A stretch of 64,000 bases of DNA from Qipengyuania soli (GTDB lineage: Bacteria; Pseudomonadota; Alphaproteobacteria; Sphingomonadales; Sphingomonadaceae). Positions 38,332 through 49,194 of this stretch are shown here, piece after piece. Below the pieces are notes generated by a model. That model had not been told where the DNA came from and did not search any database. It saw only the letters and a list, made by a program, of their open reading frames with translations. A program made the translations under genes and the position numbers. The stretch spans positions 1,302,001-1,366,000 of the forward strand of contig NZ_CP064654.1 in the NCBI RefSeq assembly GCF_015529805.1, written 5' to 3'. Within the stretch, counting starts at the first letter, position 1; each line of letters opens with the position of its first letter.

Positions 38332-39461
38332 TATTCGCTCGAGGCTGCTTTGTGTGCGATTAGCGAGCGCAAAATAAAATTGGCACGCGTTCTTACATCC
38401 TCCGCGATGGAGATTGTTTCTTCGTCATCGTCAGCGTTGACAACTTCTGTGACGGCGGTTCGGAGCGATGACTGCGCATCAACCAGCGCTTTACTGAAGC
38501 GATCGCCGCCTTCAACTGTCATTTGCAATGCTTCGAATAGGTCATTGCGCTCCATCATAATCCTTCGAGCGACCTGATTGCCCAAAACTTTCTTTAGGTT
38601 TGAGAGATCAGGTGCCTGAGTGCGTATTGCTGGTTGCCTATTTTCCGATTTCTTTCCGTAAAGCCAAACCAATATTCGCTGCAAACGATCAAGGTTCTCC
38701 GGAGGAACAGGGTTCTTGGGGGGGTTGGCCGTCCGGTCTGCTTTGTCGAGTCCCAAGAAATCGCGATACTCGGAATAAGTCAGGGCCGTATAGAGATGCG
38801 AGAAGTGAAAGTTTTTCTTAACGCGATCCTCTACTCGAAATATTTCAGCTGCTTCTGCTTGCTGCAAGACATAAATCGCGCTGACAATACGGTACAGAGT
38901 GTCATGTTTGTCGCCCATCCTTGCCGCGATATCAGTGAGGCTTAGTCCACCATCACCCTTCTTAAGTTCGTCATCAAGCCAATTACTTGCGTACAGAGCC
39001 TTCGCGTAAGCATCCCAGCCCTGAGGTCCGTTGATATGTTTGAAACCAATGAGATTTCGCGCCTCGTCCTCGTGATGAACCAAAAAAGCGGACACTTCTT
39101 GTAACGTTTTCTTGATCTCATCTGACAATTCTGGAACCGCGACATTCGAGGCTTCGGCAATCTTGGGGTCTCGGAGCACCTTCAGCGCCCCCAATCGACG
39201 ATTCCCCTCAAGAACGATCAATTCATCATTTCTGTCAATTACAATAAGCGGCTCAATATCAACGTAGCCACTAGCTGCAATCGATTGAACCAGTTCTCCA
39301 AGATCAGCCGTGCGATCAAGATATTCAATAATCGCTACATCGGTGTTGCTCTTAGGTTGCTTATCAGGTGTAAAGCGTGGGTTATTTCGATCAAAGTGCA
39401 GCTCATCGACGGGAACTTTTCCGCGTTGCCCACCTCCAAAATAGCGGTCCCAGCTAGCCAT
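38331..39461 (-). CDS. ParB/Srx-fold N-terminal domain protein of the methylase module
   Basis: A 376-residue protein starting at ATG 39461. Residues 20-100 form a ParB-like (sulfiredoxin-fold) domain: ELHFDRNNPRF, DLGELVQSIAASGYVDIEPLIV and the nucleotide-site motif EGNRR at 85-89. A helical segment follows with GFKHINGPQGWDAYAKALY (139-157) and an HTH-like LSLTDIAARMGDKHDTLYRIV, as in ParB's DNA-binding part. There is no ParA partner and no evident parS, so chromosome partition is unlikely. In other defence proteins this fold acts as an NTP-driven switch or nuclease. It is coupled by a 1-base overlap to the unknown gene. Confidence 0.75.
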   Translation of the reverse strand: MASWDRYFGGGQRGKVPVDELHFDRNNPRFTPDKQPKSNTDVAIIEYLDRTADLGELVQSIAASGYVDIEPLIVIDRNDELIVLEGNRRLGALKVLRDPKIAEASNVAVPELSDEIKKTLQEVSAFLVHHEDEARNLIGFKHINGPQGWDAYAKALYASNWLDDELKKGDGGLSLTDIAARMGDKHDTLYRIVSAIYVLQQAEAAEIFRVEDRVKKNFHFSHLYTALTYSEYRDFLGLDKADRTANPPKNPVPPENLDRLQRILVWLYGKKSENRQPAIRTQAPDLSNLKKVLGNQVARRIMMERNDLFEALQMTVEGGDRFSKALVDAQSSLRTAVTEVVNADDDEETISIAEDVRTRANFILRSLIAHKAASSE

Positions 39462-39488
39462 CAATCAAATCCCCAATCCCACTGCAAA

Positions 39489-39495
39489 TTGCATC
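39489..39495 (+). repeat. TTGCATC heptamer, right end of AT-rich segment
   Basis: The second copy of TTGCATC lies 28 bases upstream of the ParB-like start and 30 bases beyond the lepA stop, where composition returns to GC-rich. Its partner is at 36359-36365. Confidence 0.3.
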
Positions 39496-39525
39496 TTACG
39501 GCTTCCAGTCCCATACCGCAATTTC

Positions 39526-41343
<1,818 letters not shown>

Positions 41344-41396
41344 TGCGCCGCCCCATTAGCGGCGCTGCAGCGACCTGTCAGCAAGCAATGAGAGGC

Positions 41397-43589
41397 TCAG
41401 GCAGCCTGCTGTTTCGGCGCGTTGGACGAAAGCTTGAACTGAGCGAATGAGCCACCGGAGGCCAACCCCTGCGCCAGAGTGTACTTGCCCGGGGGCAGCG
41501 CCTGGAGCGGTGCTCCAGCTGCTGCCAACTCATACGGGCTCACGCGGTGACGGGTGCACAGCCCCCCTGCCCCGTCATCGACCAGCTCCTGTTCGAACTC
41601 GAGCCCCTGCGTGTCGTCCATCGTCCGGCGCACCGTGCACACCGCAAGCTGGCCCTGTCCGAAGTCGAGCACGAACATTGTCCCGACAGGTACGTCCTCA
41701 AGCCCCTGGATCATCGCGCCCGTGCGTGAAAGATTGCGCAGCGTAACGTCGTAATAGTGATCCTCGTGGATGACCCCAATCTTGCGGAAGACTGTGCGGC
41801 GACCGGCGCGCTGAGTTCCGGTATCGGTCGGGGCAAGCCTCCACTCGCCCTTGGCGATCTCTTCCGCCACTTCGTCGGCGGTAAGAGCGCCCGAATAGAC
41901 GAAACCGCAAACCTGGTTGACGCCAAGCCGCTTCAGTTCCTGCATCAGGGCCAGGGCATGGACACCGGAGGCGACCGTTTCCATTCCCATAGCTCCAGCC
42001 AGCGCAACAACCGCGCGGACGAGTTCCATGTCACCAAGGTCGTTGCCCATGACGGGTTCGAAGAAGTCGGCGCCGATGCGCAGCGCATTGAACGGAGCGC
42101 GGCGTAGGTAGCTGAGCGATGACAACCCGCTTCCGAACTGATCCAGCGTCAATCGAACGCCCAGCTTGAAGAGGCTGGCCATCGCCTTGTCGACCTTGGA
42201 GCCATCGCCGAGCAGAACCGACTCGGGAAGCCGAAGTTCCAGGCGCGCCGGGTCCAGTCCGGTCTTTTCAAGAACGCTTTCTACCGTCTCGACAAAGCCG
42301 TTGGCATCGAACTGCACGGGGCTGATGTGCATGGCCACGACCAGCGATTCAGGCCAGGTGACTGCATCCTCACAGGCTTTCCGCAGGCCCCATTCGCCAA
42401 TCGGAACAATCAGGCGGCTGCCCTCGGCGATAGGCAGGAAGGTGTCGGCCTCGACGCGCCCTCGCTCCTCGTCGGCCCAGCAATACTGAGCCTCGAGAGC
42501 GACCACACGGTTGTCGGCCAGAGAGACTACCGGTTGGTATTCGAGCGTGAAATGCCCCGCCTCGATGGCCTCGGCGAGATCTTCCTCCATGCGCTTGCGA
42601 AGGGTTGCTTCATGCTCGAGGTCGGCGGCGTAGAAGCGAAACTGCCCGCGCCCACCGTTTTTCGAGGCATAGAGAGCAAGGTCCGCAGCACGGGTTAGCT
42701 CGTCGCGCTCGACCCCGTCGTAGGGGGCGACGGCAATGCCAACCGAACAGCCGATGGAGCAACGTCCTTCTTCCACCGAGTATGGCTGAGAAACGATCTG
42801 GATGATCTTCTTTGCGATCTCACCCAGCTCCCCGCGATCATCGAGGTCGGGGATCAGGACCTGGAACTCGTCCCCACCAAGGCGACCGATTTCGCCGCGA
42901 CCAGCAATCGCACCATGCAGGCGTTCTGCGACCTGCTGCAACAGCTGGTCCCCCGCAGCATGACCCAGCGTGTCATTGACTTGCTTGAAGCGATCAAGGT
43001 CGAGCATCATCAGCGCCGCCGCCCGCTTGGCGCTACGGAAGGCGTGGAGAGTGGAATCGATGCGCTGTTCCATCCGGTGACGGTTGGCGAGACCCGTCAA
43101 TGAATCGAATTTGGCGAGGCGGTTGGCTTCTTCTTCGGCGCGGTATTCCTCGGTCACGTCCACGGCACTGCCACGGAAGCCAAGGAAACTGCCTGAGTCA
43201 TCGTATAGCGGGCGGCCCGAAAGCTGGAGCACCAGACTACCTGCCTCGCCCCCGCCCTGAACGGCGAGATTCGAGAAACTCTTGCGCGTCCCTAGCTTGA
43301 GACCCAGCGAGCGGCCGTCGGCCTCACCTTCGACGGGCACGAAGGCCTGCTGGAAGGGACGTCCGTCAAGATGGGAAAAATCGGCTCCGAGAGCAGCGAC
43401 GATCCAACCGCTCAGATAGGCGATGCGCCCCTGGCTATCGGTCTTCCAGAAGCCATAAGCGCCCGCGGTCTCAATTTCCTCGACAACAGCAATCTTGGCC
43501 GAACTGTCGAAGCCCGCCGGTGACGCACCGACGGAAGCTTCGCCAGCCCGCTTGCTCTTGAAGAAATCGGAGAAGGGCATAGCCCCCAT
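41397..43589 (-). CDS. PAS-GGDEF-degenerate EAL-PilZ protein
   Basis: A 730-residue protein, a tandem paralogue of the next gene upstream. A PAS-like domain covers about residues 35-150. The GGDEF domain (DSLTGLANRHRM at 162-173, GGDEF at 238-242) looks active. The EAL domain (345-580) has lost key residues: EAL is EAQ (366-368), the metal-binding Asn is His421, DD is DQ (483-484), KID is RIG (504-506) and the terminal Glu of EGVET is Ser541. Phosphodiesterase activity is therefore unlikely. A C-terminal PilZ domain (R598xxxR602 and NLSRTG 619-624) should bind c-di-GMP. An ATG at 43580 is an alternative start. Confidence 0.88.
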   Translation of the reverse strand: MGAMPFSDFFKSKRAGEASVGASPAGFDSSAKIAVVEEIETAGAYGFWKTDSQGRIAYLSGWIVAALGADFSHLDGRPFQQAFVPVEGEADGRSLGLKLGTRKSFSNLAVQGGGEAGSLVLQLSGRPLYDDSGSFLGFRGSAVDVTEEYRAEEEANRLAKFDSLTGLANRHRMEQRIDSTLHAFRSAKRAAALMMLDLDRFKQVNDTLGHAAGDQLLQQVAERLHGAIAGRGEIGRLGGDEFQVLIPDLDDRGELGEIAKKIIQIVSQPYSVEEGRCSIGCSVGIAVAPYDGVERDELTRAADLALYASKNGGRGQFRFYAADLEHEATLRKRMEEDLAEAIEAGHFTLEYQPVVSLADNRVVALEAQYCWADEERGRVEADTFLPIAEGSRLIVPIGEWGLRKACEDAVTWPESLVVAMHISPVQFDANGFVETVESVLEKTGLDPARLELRLPESVLLGDGSKVDKAMASLFKLGVRLTLDQFGSGLSSLSYLRRAPFNALRIGADFFEPVMGNDLGDMELVRAVVALAGAMGMETVASGVHALALMQELKRLGVNQVCGFVYSGALTADEVAEEIAKGEWRLAPTDTGTQRAGRRTVFRKIGVIHEDHYYDVTLRNLSRTGAMIQGLEDVPVGTMFVLDFGQGQLAVCTVRRTMDDTQGLEFEQELVDDGAGGLCTRHRVSPYELAAAGAPLQALPPGKYTLAQGLASGGSFAQFKLSSNAPKQQAA

Positions 43590-43690
43590 GCTCGTTCAGC
43601 CTCGCCAAATCCTGCGTCGATATGAATCGGGACTAGTAGGGAATGGTTAGTTTTACCCTAACGTCCGCGATGAAATGCACGGGGCTCACA

Positions 43691-45895
43691 TCACATTTGA
43701 CGACGATTTGCGCTTAGATCCACCTCCAGGAAGGACTTGCCTCTTCCGGTCGCGCGAAGTTCGGCCATCAGCATTTCGTAGGGATCGTCGGGAAGCTTCT
43801 CGAGCGGCTTGCCGGCCGCTTCAATCTGGTAAGGCGAAACCCTGTGCCGCGTGCACAAGCCATCGGCACCATCGCTGATCAGCGGGGTTTCGAATTCGAG
43901 CCCCTGCATATGGCTATCGGAGCGACGTACCGTGGCGACCGCGAGCTGGCCACCACCAAGGTTGAGTACAACCTTGGTGTCCAGTGGAACGTTCAGCAGT
44001 CCCTCGATCATGGCGCCGGTCTTCGACAGGTTCCGGAGGGTCACATTATACTTGTGATCATCGTGGAACAGGCTGATCTTGCGATAGACCGACTTGCGAT
44101 CGGCCCTGAACCGCTCGGGTCCACGCGGCTCGTAGCGCAACTCGCCCTTTTCGAGGCGCTCAAGCAGCTCTTCGTGCGGTATCGCCTGCGAAAAGATGAA
44201 ACCCTGGACATGGCTGGCGCCGCGCTCTGTGACGAGATTGAGCTCGTCCTTCGTCTCGACTCCCTCTGCGACCGTTTCCATGCCAAGGGATTCGGCAAGG
44301 CTCACGATAGCACTCATGATCGCCGGGTTGTTGTTACCCTTTTCGGTAGCCCCACGGACGAAGCTCTGGTCGATCTTGATCTTATCGAAGGGGGCCTTTT
44401 GCAAATAGCTGAGCGAGCTGTATCCCGTGCCAAAATCGTCGAGTGCCAGTCGCACGCCGATGCGCTTCAGTTCCTCGAACATGGATTGGGTGCGCTCTGC
44501 GTCACCGACGAAAACGCTTTCGGTGATTTCGAGTTCGAGGCGATGCGGTTCGAGACCCGATTCAAGCAGAACCGACTTCACCAGCGCAGGGAAATCGTCC
44601 CGCGCAAACTGGATCGGGGAAACGTTCACCGCCACACGCAGTTCGACCGGCCATTCCTTGGCCTGCTTGCATGTTGCCAGCAGGGCCCATTCGCCCAGAT
44701 GCTTGATCATGCCGATGTCTTCGGCGACCGGGATGAACTGTGACGGCGGGATAAAGCCGCGCTCAGGATGCTCCCAGCGCATCAGAGCCTCGAGGCACTT
44801 CAGCATGTGCGTCTTGGCATCGACGATCGGCTGATAGTGCATCTTGAGCTCGTTGTTTTCGAGCGCATCGCGCAGGTCTTCTTCGATCTGACGCCGGTGC
44901 TTCGCACCATCGGTAAAGTCGATGTGGAAGAAGCGGTACTGACCGCGTCCACCACCTTTTGCAGCATAAAGAGCAAGGTCAGCCGCCTTGATCAGCTCGT
45001 CGGATTCCACACCGTCATACGGCGCTACCGCAACGCCGACAGAGGTCCCGATGATCGCGCGCGACCCGTTGATCTGGTACGGCTGCGAGATCATCTGGAT
45101 GATGCGTTGCGAAAGTTCGCCAAGATCGCCGCGATCGTCCATGTCTGGGAGAATGACCTGGAATTCGTCACCACCCAAACGGCCGATTTCACCTTTGTCG
45201 CCGACGACTTTCTCTAGCCGCGCTGCCACCTGGCGAAGCAATTCATCCCCCGCCGGGTGACCGAGCGTATCGTTGACCTGCTTGAAGCGGTCGAGGTCGA
45301 GCATCAGCAACGCGCAACTGCGCTTGGAATTGCGAAAGGCCTGCAAGGTCGCATCCAGGCGCTTGTTCATGCGATGCCGATTGGCAAGGCCGGTAAGCGA
45401 ATCATACTGTGCCATGCGCTCGGCATCGCGCCTGCTCTGGAAGCTCGAGGAAATGTCCTTCGCACTGCCACGATAGCCGATGAATTCCTGGTGGTCGTCG
45501 AACTGCGGCTTGCCGGCAATTTCCCACCACATCTCGCTCGATCCCAAAGCAAGCCGTACCGGGTACTGGGTGATCGAATTTCTTGCTCCGAGGAGAAAGT
45601 TCAGCGGGCGTTCCGGCTGCTGTCCGCCCTGCTCTTCCACCTCGTGAGTGAACAATTTGGCAAGGTGGGTGCCGATTATTTCCTCGGCCTTGCAGCCGAG
45701 CTTGTTCATGGCGTTCTCAGAAAGGTAGATCAGGCGACCCTGCGCATCCGTCGCCCAGAACCAGCCAAGTCCCGCGTTTTCGAAGCTGTCGAGCAATTCC
45801 ACGCGACGAAGCGTATCGCTTCCGATCGGTTGTACCGCCGCACTTTCGACCTGCTGAACTTTGGCGCGATTGGATCGCGCGAAGAACCCTGCCAT
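43691..45895 (-). CDS. PAS-GGDEF-EAL-PilZ protein, intact EAL site
   Basis: A 734-residue protein from ATG 45895. A PAS-like sensor region spans about 35-150. GGDEF is at 241-245, with DSLTGLANRHRM before it. The EAL domain is complete: EAL at 369-371, Asn424 in NVSPIQF, Glu459 in ITES, DDFGTG with Asp486/487, KID at 507-509 and the Glu of AEGVET at 544. A PilZ domain follows (RKSVYRK and NLSKTG). It could make and break c-di-GMP, with PilZ feedback. It lies directly upstream of its degenerate paralogue, on the same strand and 101 bases apart, so the pair arose by tandem duplication. Confidence 0.9.
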   Translation of the reverse strand: MAGFFARSNRAKVQQVESAAVQPIGSDTLRRVELLDSFENAGLGWFWATDAQGRLIYLSENAMNKLGCKAEEIIGTHLAKLFTHEVEEQGGQQPERPLNFLLGARNSITQYPVRLALGSSEMWWEIAGKPQFDDHQEFIGYRGSAKDISSSFQSRRDAERMAQYDSLTGLANRHRMNKRLDATLQAFRNSKRSCALLMLDLDRFKQVNDTLGHPAGDELLRQVAARLEKVVGDKGEIGRLGGDEFQVILPDMDDRGDLGELSQRIIQMISQPYQINGSRAIIGTSVGVAVAPYDGVESDELIKAADLALYAAKGGGRGQYRFFHIDFTDGAKHRRQIEEDLRDALENNELKMHYQPIVDAKTHMLKCLEALMRWEHPERGFIPPSQFIPVAEDIGMIKHLGEWALLATCKQAKEWPVELRVAVNVSPIQFARDDFPALVKSVLLESGLEPHRLELEITESVFVGDAERTQSMFEELKRIGVRLALDDFGTGYSSLSYLQKAPFDKIKIDQSFVRGATEKGNNNPAIMSAIVSLAESLGMETVAEGVETKDELNLVTERGASHVQGFIFSQAIPHEELLERLEKGELRYEPRGPERFRADRKSVYRKISLFHDDHKYNVTLRNLSKTGAMIEGLLNVPLDTKVVLNLGGGQLAVATVRRSDSHMQGLEFETPLISDGADGLCTRHRVSPYQIEAAGKPLEKLPDDPYEMLMAELRATGRGKSFLEVDLSANRRQM

Positions 45896-46084
45896 TCCCA
45901 ATCTCTTTCAAATTTGAACCGGCGATCCCATTCGGCTCATTGATTCAGATGTCGTGACGCTTAGGCCGAATTCCTTTCCAAACGCATAACCATGACCTTC
46001 AAGGCTCTTGTCCACCGCGCCCACTTGCCAGCCGCGCCCGCCATGTGCTTGTGTGCCTGACTGCTTCTCGGGGAGAGGACCTGG

Positions 46085-47395
46085 ATGCGTCACATCGCAA
46101 TCGTCGGCTCGGGTCCGGCGGGCTATTACACCGCCGAAGCGGCAGTGAAGAAATGGGGCGAAGATGTGCGGGTCGACGTGTTCGACCGGCTGCCCGTTCC
46201 TTATGGGCTGATCCGTACTGGCGTTGCGCCCGATCACCAGTCGATCAAAGCGGTTTCGAAGCGCTACGAGAAGGTCGCGCTCACGGACAATGTCAGGTTC
46301 GTTGGAAACGTTGCGGTCGGGACGGACGTGACCGTGAAAGAGCTTCAGGATCTCTATGATGCGATCGTCTTCGCGACCGGTGCACCGCATGATCGTCAGC
46401 TAGATATCGAGGGCGCAGACCTAGAGAATGTCATCGGCAGTGCCGCTTTTGTCGGGTGGTACAATGGGCATCCGCAATTCGCAGATCTCGACCCCAACCT
46501 TGCCGGACGCAACGCCGTGGTCATCGGCATGGGAAATGTCGCGCTCGATGTTGCAAGGATACTTTCGAAAGAACGTTGTGAATTCGAAGGCTCCGATATT
46601 GTAAGCCATGCGCTTGAAGAACTGTGCGGGTCGAACATCGAGACGGTCACGATCCTCGGTCGGCGCGGGCCGCATCAGATCATGATGACGCCGAAGGAGT
46701 TGGGAGAGCTCATGCATCTCGACCGGGCAAGTCCGCATGTCGATGCTGCTGACTTACCGCCCGTCGACGACGATGCGATTCTCGAGCCCGGCTTGCGCAA
46801 ATCGGTCACACTGCTGCGTGACTTTGCTGCGATCCCGGAAAGCATCCATGGCGAAAAGCGGATCGCGATCGAGTTCGATTTCTTTGCCAGCCCCGTTTCC
46901 TTGCGCGGGACAGGTGGCAAGGTAAGCGAAATCGAAGTCGAGCGGACGAAGGTCGAAGCCGGTCGCGCAATTTCGACTGGCGAGACCTACACGATCCCCG
47001 CCGATCTCGTTGTATCCTGCATCGGATACCGCAGTTCACCGATCGACGGTGTCCCCTTCGACGAGCGAGCAGGGCGTTTTCCTAATGACGAGGGGCGCAT
47101 CCTCCCCGGTCTTTATTGCGTCGGATGGGCCAAGCGAGGCCCCAGCGGCACGATCGGTACCAACCGACCTGACGGATACGCTGTGATTGACGTGGTTGAG
47201 CAGGACATCGGCCCGGGTGGAAGAAAGCGGGGCCGTGAGGGCTTCGATGAGCTTGCCACCTCGCGCGGAATTGATGTCGTGACCTTCCGAGACTGGCAGA
47301 AGATCGAACAGGCCGAAGAGGCCGCCGCACGCCACGGTTCCCCTCGCGAGAAGTTCGTCGACGTCGAGAGCATGATTGCTGCACGCGACAATTGA
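46085..47395 (+). CDS. FprA-type ferredoxin/adrenodoxin-NADP+ reductase
   Basis: A 436-residue flavoprotein. The FAD motif VGSGPAGYYTAE is near residues 6-17, and RLPVPYGLIRTGVAPDH, diagnostic for the adrenodoxin-reductase group, near 35-51. The NADP motif VIGMGNVALDVARIL is near 146-160, with RRGPHQ just after. The C-terminal GWAKRGPSGTIGTN block completes the family pattern. It moves electrons between NADPH and ferredoxins, for example for P450s. The Shine-Dalgarno GGAGAGG is well placed. The PHA synthase gene follows on the same strand after 88 bases; no ferredoxin gene is nearby. Confidence 0.9.
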   Translation: MRHIAIVGSGPAGYYTAEAAVKKWGEDVRVDVFDRLPVPYGLIRTGVAPDHQSIKAVSKRYEKVALTDNVRFVGNVAVGTDVTVKELQDLYDAIVFATGAPHDRQLDIEGADLENVIGSAAFVGWYNGHPQFADLDPNLAGRNAVVIGMGNVALDVARILSKERCEFEGSDIVSHALEELCGSNIETVTILGRRGPHQIMMTPKELGELMHLDRASPHVDAADLPPVDDDAILEPGLRKSVTLLRDFAAIPESIHGEKRIAIEFDFFASPVSLRGTGGKVSEIEVERTKVEAGRAISTGETYTIPADLVVSCIGYRSSPIDGVPFDERAGRFPNDEGRILPGLYCVGWAKRGPSGTIGTNRPDGYAVIDVVEQDIGPGGRKRGREGFDELATSRGIDVVTFRDWQKIEQAEEAAARHGSPREKFVDVESMIAARDN

Positions 47396-47483
47396 CTTCG
47401 CCTTGCAATCGGAACGGTGCCGCAGCATTACCCGTTGAAAGGTCGCATCTAAGGTCCCGATTTCTACCGGAGGTAGCCGCCAA

Positions 47484-49172
47484 ATGGCCAAGCTCGAAGA
47501 CGAAGCCGCCCAGTACACCAGCGCTCTTGGCCCGCTCGTCGGTCTCACGCGTGAGGACATTTTCGGTGCCGTCGCGGTGATGCTTCGTGAAACGGCGTCC
47601 GACCCGCAGCGCCTGATGAAGCACGGCCAGGAAATGGGTCAGGACATGATCAAGATCATGACCGGCAAGAGCGATCTGGCGCCCAATCCCAAGGACAAGC
47701 GCTTTCAGGACCCCGCGTGGCAGTACAACCCCTTCATGCGTGCCGGCATGCAGTACTATCTCGCCGTCCAGAAGGGTGCGGCGAAGTGGCTGGAGGATCT
47801 CGAGCTCGACGAGCTGGAGAAGGATCGGGCGCGCTTCATTTCAAATATCATCATCGACGGGCTCGCTCCGACGAACACCCTGGTCGGCAATCCGACCGCC
47901 CAGAAGATGGCCATCACGAGCGGCGGCCTCAGCCTTATCAAGGGCCTCAAGAACGCTTACGACGACATGGTCCACAACAAGGGCATGGTCAGCCAGGTTG
48001 ACAAGAAGCCGTTCAAGCTCGGCGAAAACGTTGCGACATCGAAGGGCGACGTCGTCCTGCGCACCGAGATGATGGAACTCATCCACTACGCCCCGACAAC
48101 CGACGAGGTGTATGAGATCCCGCAGCTGACGATCCCGCCGCAGATCAACAAGATGTACATCAACGATCTCAGTCCCGAGAAATCGGTGGTGAAATACCAG
48201 CTCGACAACGGCATCCAGACCTTCGTCATCAGCTGGAAGAACCCGTCAAAGGAACAGGGCCATTGGGACATGGCCGACTACGTGAATTCGTGCCGGCTCG
48301 CGATGGAGACGGTCAGCAAGATCACGGGTTCGAAGAAGGTCAATGTTTCGGCAGGATGCTCGGGCGGTCAGACCGCATCGATGGTGGCGAGCAAGCTGGC
48401 CTCCGACGGTGACGACCTCCTCGGTTCGCTGACACTCATGGTCTGCGTCCTGCACCCGATGCAAAACGATATCGAGGCCGGTTCGCTGGTGAGCGAAAAC
48501 GGTTTGGCGCTCGCAAAACAGCGCGCCGCCAAGAAGGGCATTATCAAGGGCGACGACCTTGCCCGCGGTTTCGCCTGGCTGCGTCCGAACGACCTCATCT
48601 GGAACTACGTCATCAACAACTACCTGCTCGGACAGGATCCGCCGGCCTTTGACGTGCTGTTCTGGAATGCCGACGCGACCAATTTGTCCGGCGCGCTGAT
48701 GGGCGACTTCCTGACGATCTTCGAAACGCTCGCCTTTACCAAGAAGGGCGAGGTCGAGATGGTCGACCACAAGATCGACCTGTCGAAGGTGACGAGCGAT
48801 CTCTTCATCCTTGGCGGCGTCACCGACCACATCACCCCGTGGAAGGCCACCTATCGCTCGACCCGCCTGTTTGGCTCGAAGGACGTGACTTATGTTCTCA
48901 GCCATTCCGGCCACATGCAGGCGATCCTCAACCCCCCCGGCAACCCCAAGGCGAAGTACTACATCCAGTCCGACGCCAAGAAGAAGCTGCCCGATACCGC
49001 CGACGAATGGCTGAAGGGTACCGAGGAAGTGGCCGGCAGCTGGTGGCCCTACTGGATGGACTGGATGCAGGCCCGTTCAGGAAAGAAGAAGGCGGCACCT
49101 GCGAAAACGGGGAACAAGGAGTTCCCGGCACTGGACCCCGCCCCGGGTCTTTACGTTATGGAGCCCTGCTGA
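47484..49172 (+). CDS. phaC: Polyhydroxyalkanoate synthase, class II-like
   Basis: A 562-residue cytoplasmic enzyme that polymerises hydroxyacyl-CoA into storage polyester. The lipase-like box is AGCSGGQ with nucleophile Cys292. The Asp and His of the triad are Asp448 (TDHITPW) and His477 (SGHMQAILNPP). WKNPSKEQGHWDMADYV is the PhaC hallmark near 251-267. The length near 560 and the box resemble the single-subunit class II enzymes of pseudomonads. The ribosome-binding site is GGAGGT. A depolymerase gene follows 22 bases later. Confidence 0.93.
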   Translation: MAKLEDEAAQYTSALGPLVGLTREDIFGAVAVMLRETASDPQRLMKHGQEMGQDMIKIMTGKSDLAPNPKDKRFQDPAWQYNPFMRAGMQYYLAVQKGAAKWLEDLELDELEKDRARFISNIIIDGLAPTNTLVGNPTAQKMAITSGGLSLIKGLKNAYDDMVHNKGMVSQVDKKPFKLGENVATSKGDVVLRTEMMELIHYAPTTDEVYEIPQLTIPPQINKMYINDLSPEKSVVKYQLDNGIQTFVISWKNPSKEQGHWDMADYVNSCRLAMETVSKITGSKKVNVSAGCSGGQTASMVASKLASDGDDLLGSLTLMVCVLHPMQNDIEAGSLVSENGLALAKQRAAKKGIIKGDDLARGFAWLRPNDLIWNYVINNYLLGQDPPAFDVLFWNADATNLSGALMGDFLTIFETLAFTKKGEVEMVDHKIDLSKVTSDLFILGGVTDHITPWKATYRSTRLFGSKDVTYVLSHSGHMQAILNPPGNPKAKYYIQSDAKKKLPDTADEWLKGTEEVAGSWWPYWMDWMQARSGKKKAAPAKTGNKEFPALDPAPGLYVMEPC

Positions 49173-49194
49173 AATCGCTACGAAGGCACCCGAC

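Larger units (their letters stand above)
36349..39495. other. AT-rich accessory segment: methylase / unknown / ParB-like module
   Basis: Hand counts of 60-base rows give 29 G+C at 36541, 23 at 37021 and 28 at 38821, against 46 at 35641 and 37 at 39841 in the flanks. The segment holds three genes found together: a D12 adenine methylase (+), and a coupled ParB-like and unknown pair (-) converging on it with overlapping stops. The heptamer TTGCATC occurs near both ends. Recent acquisition is likely. A restriction-modification-like defence role is my inference. Confidence 0.7.

Noticed and set aside
38331..39461. Chromosomal or plasmid partition locus (parB)
   Set aside because: No parA, no parS-like repeats, and the gene is coupled to an unrelated unknown gene.
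36349..39525. Prophage or insertion sequence
   Set aside because: No integrase, transposase, terminal inverted repeats or phage structural genes are seen; only a composition shift and a 7-base direct repeat.
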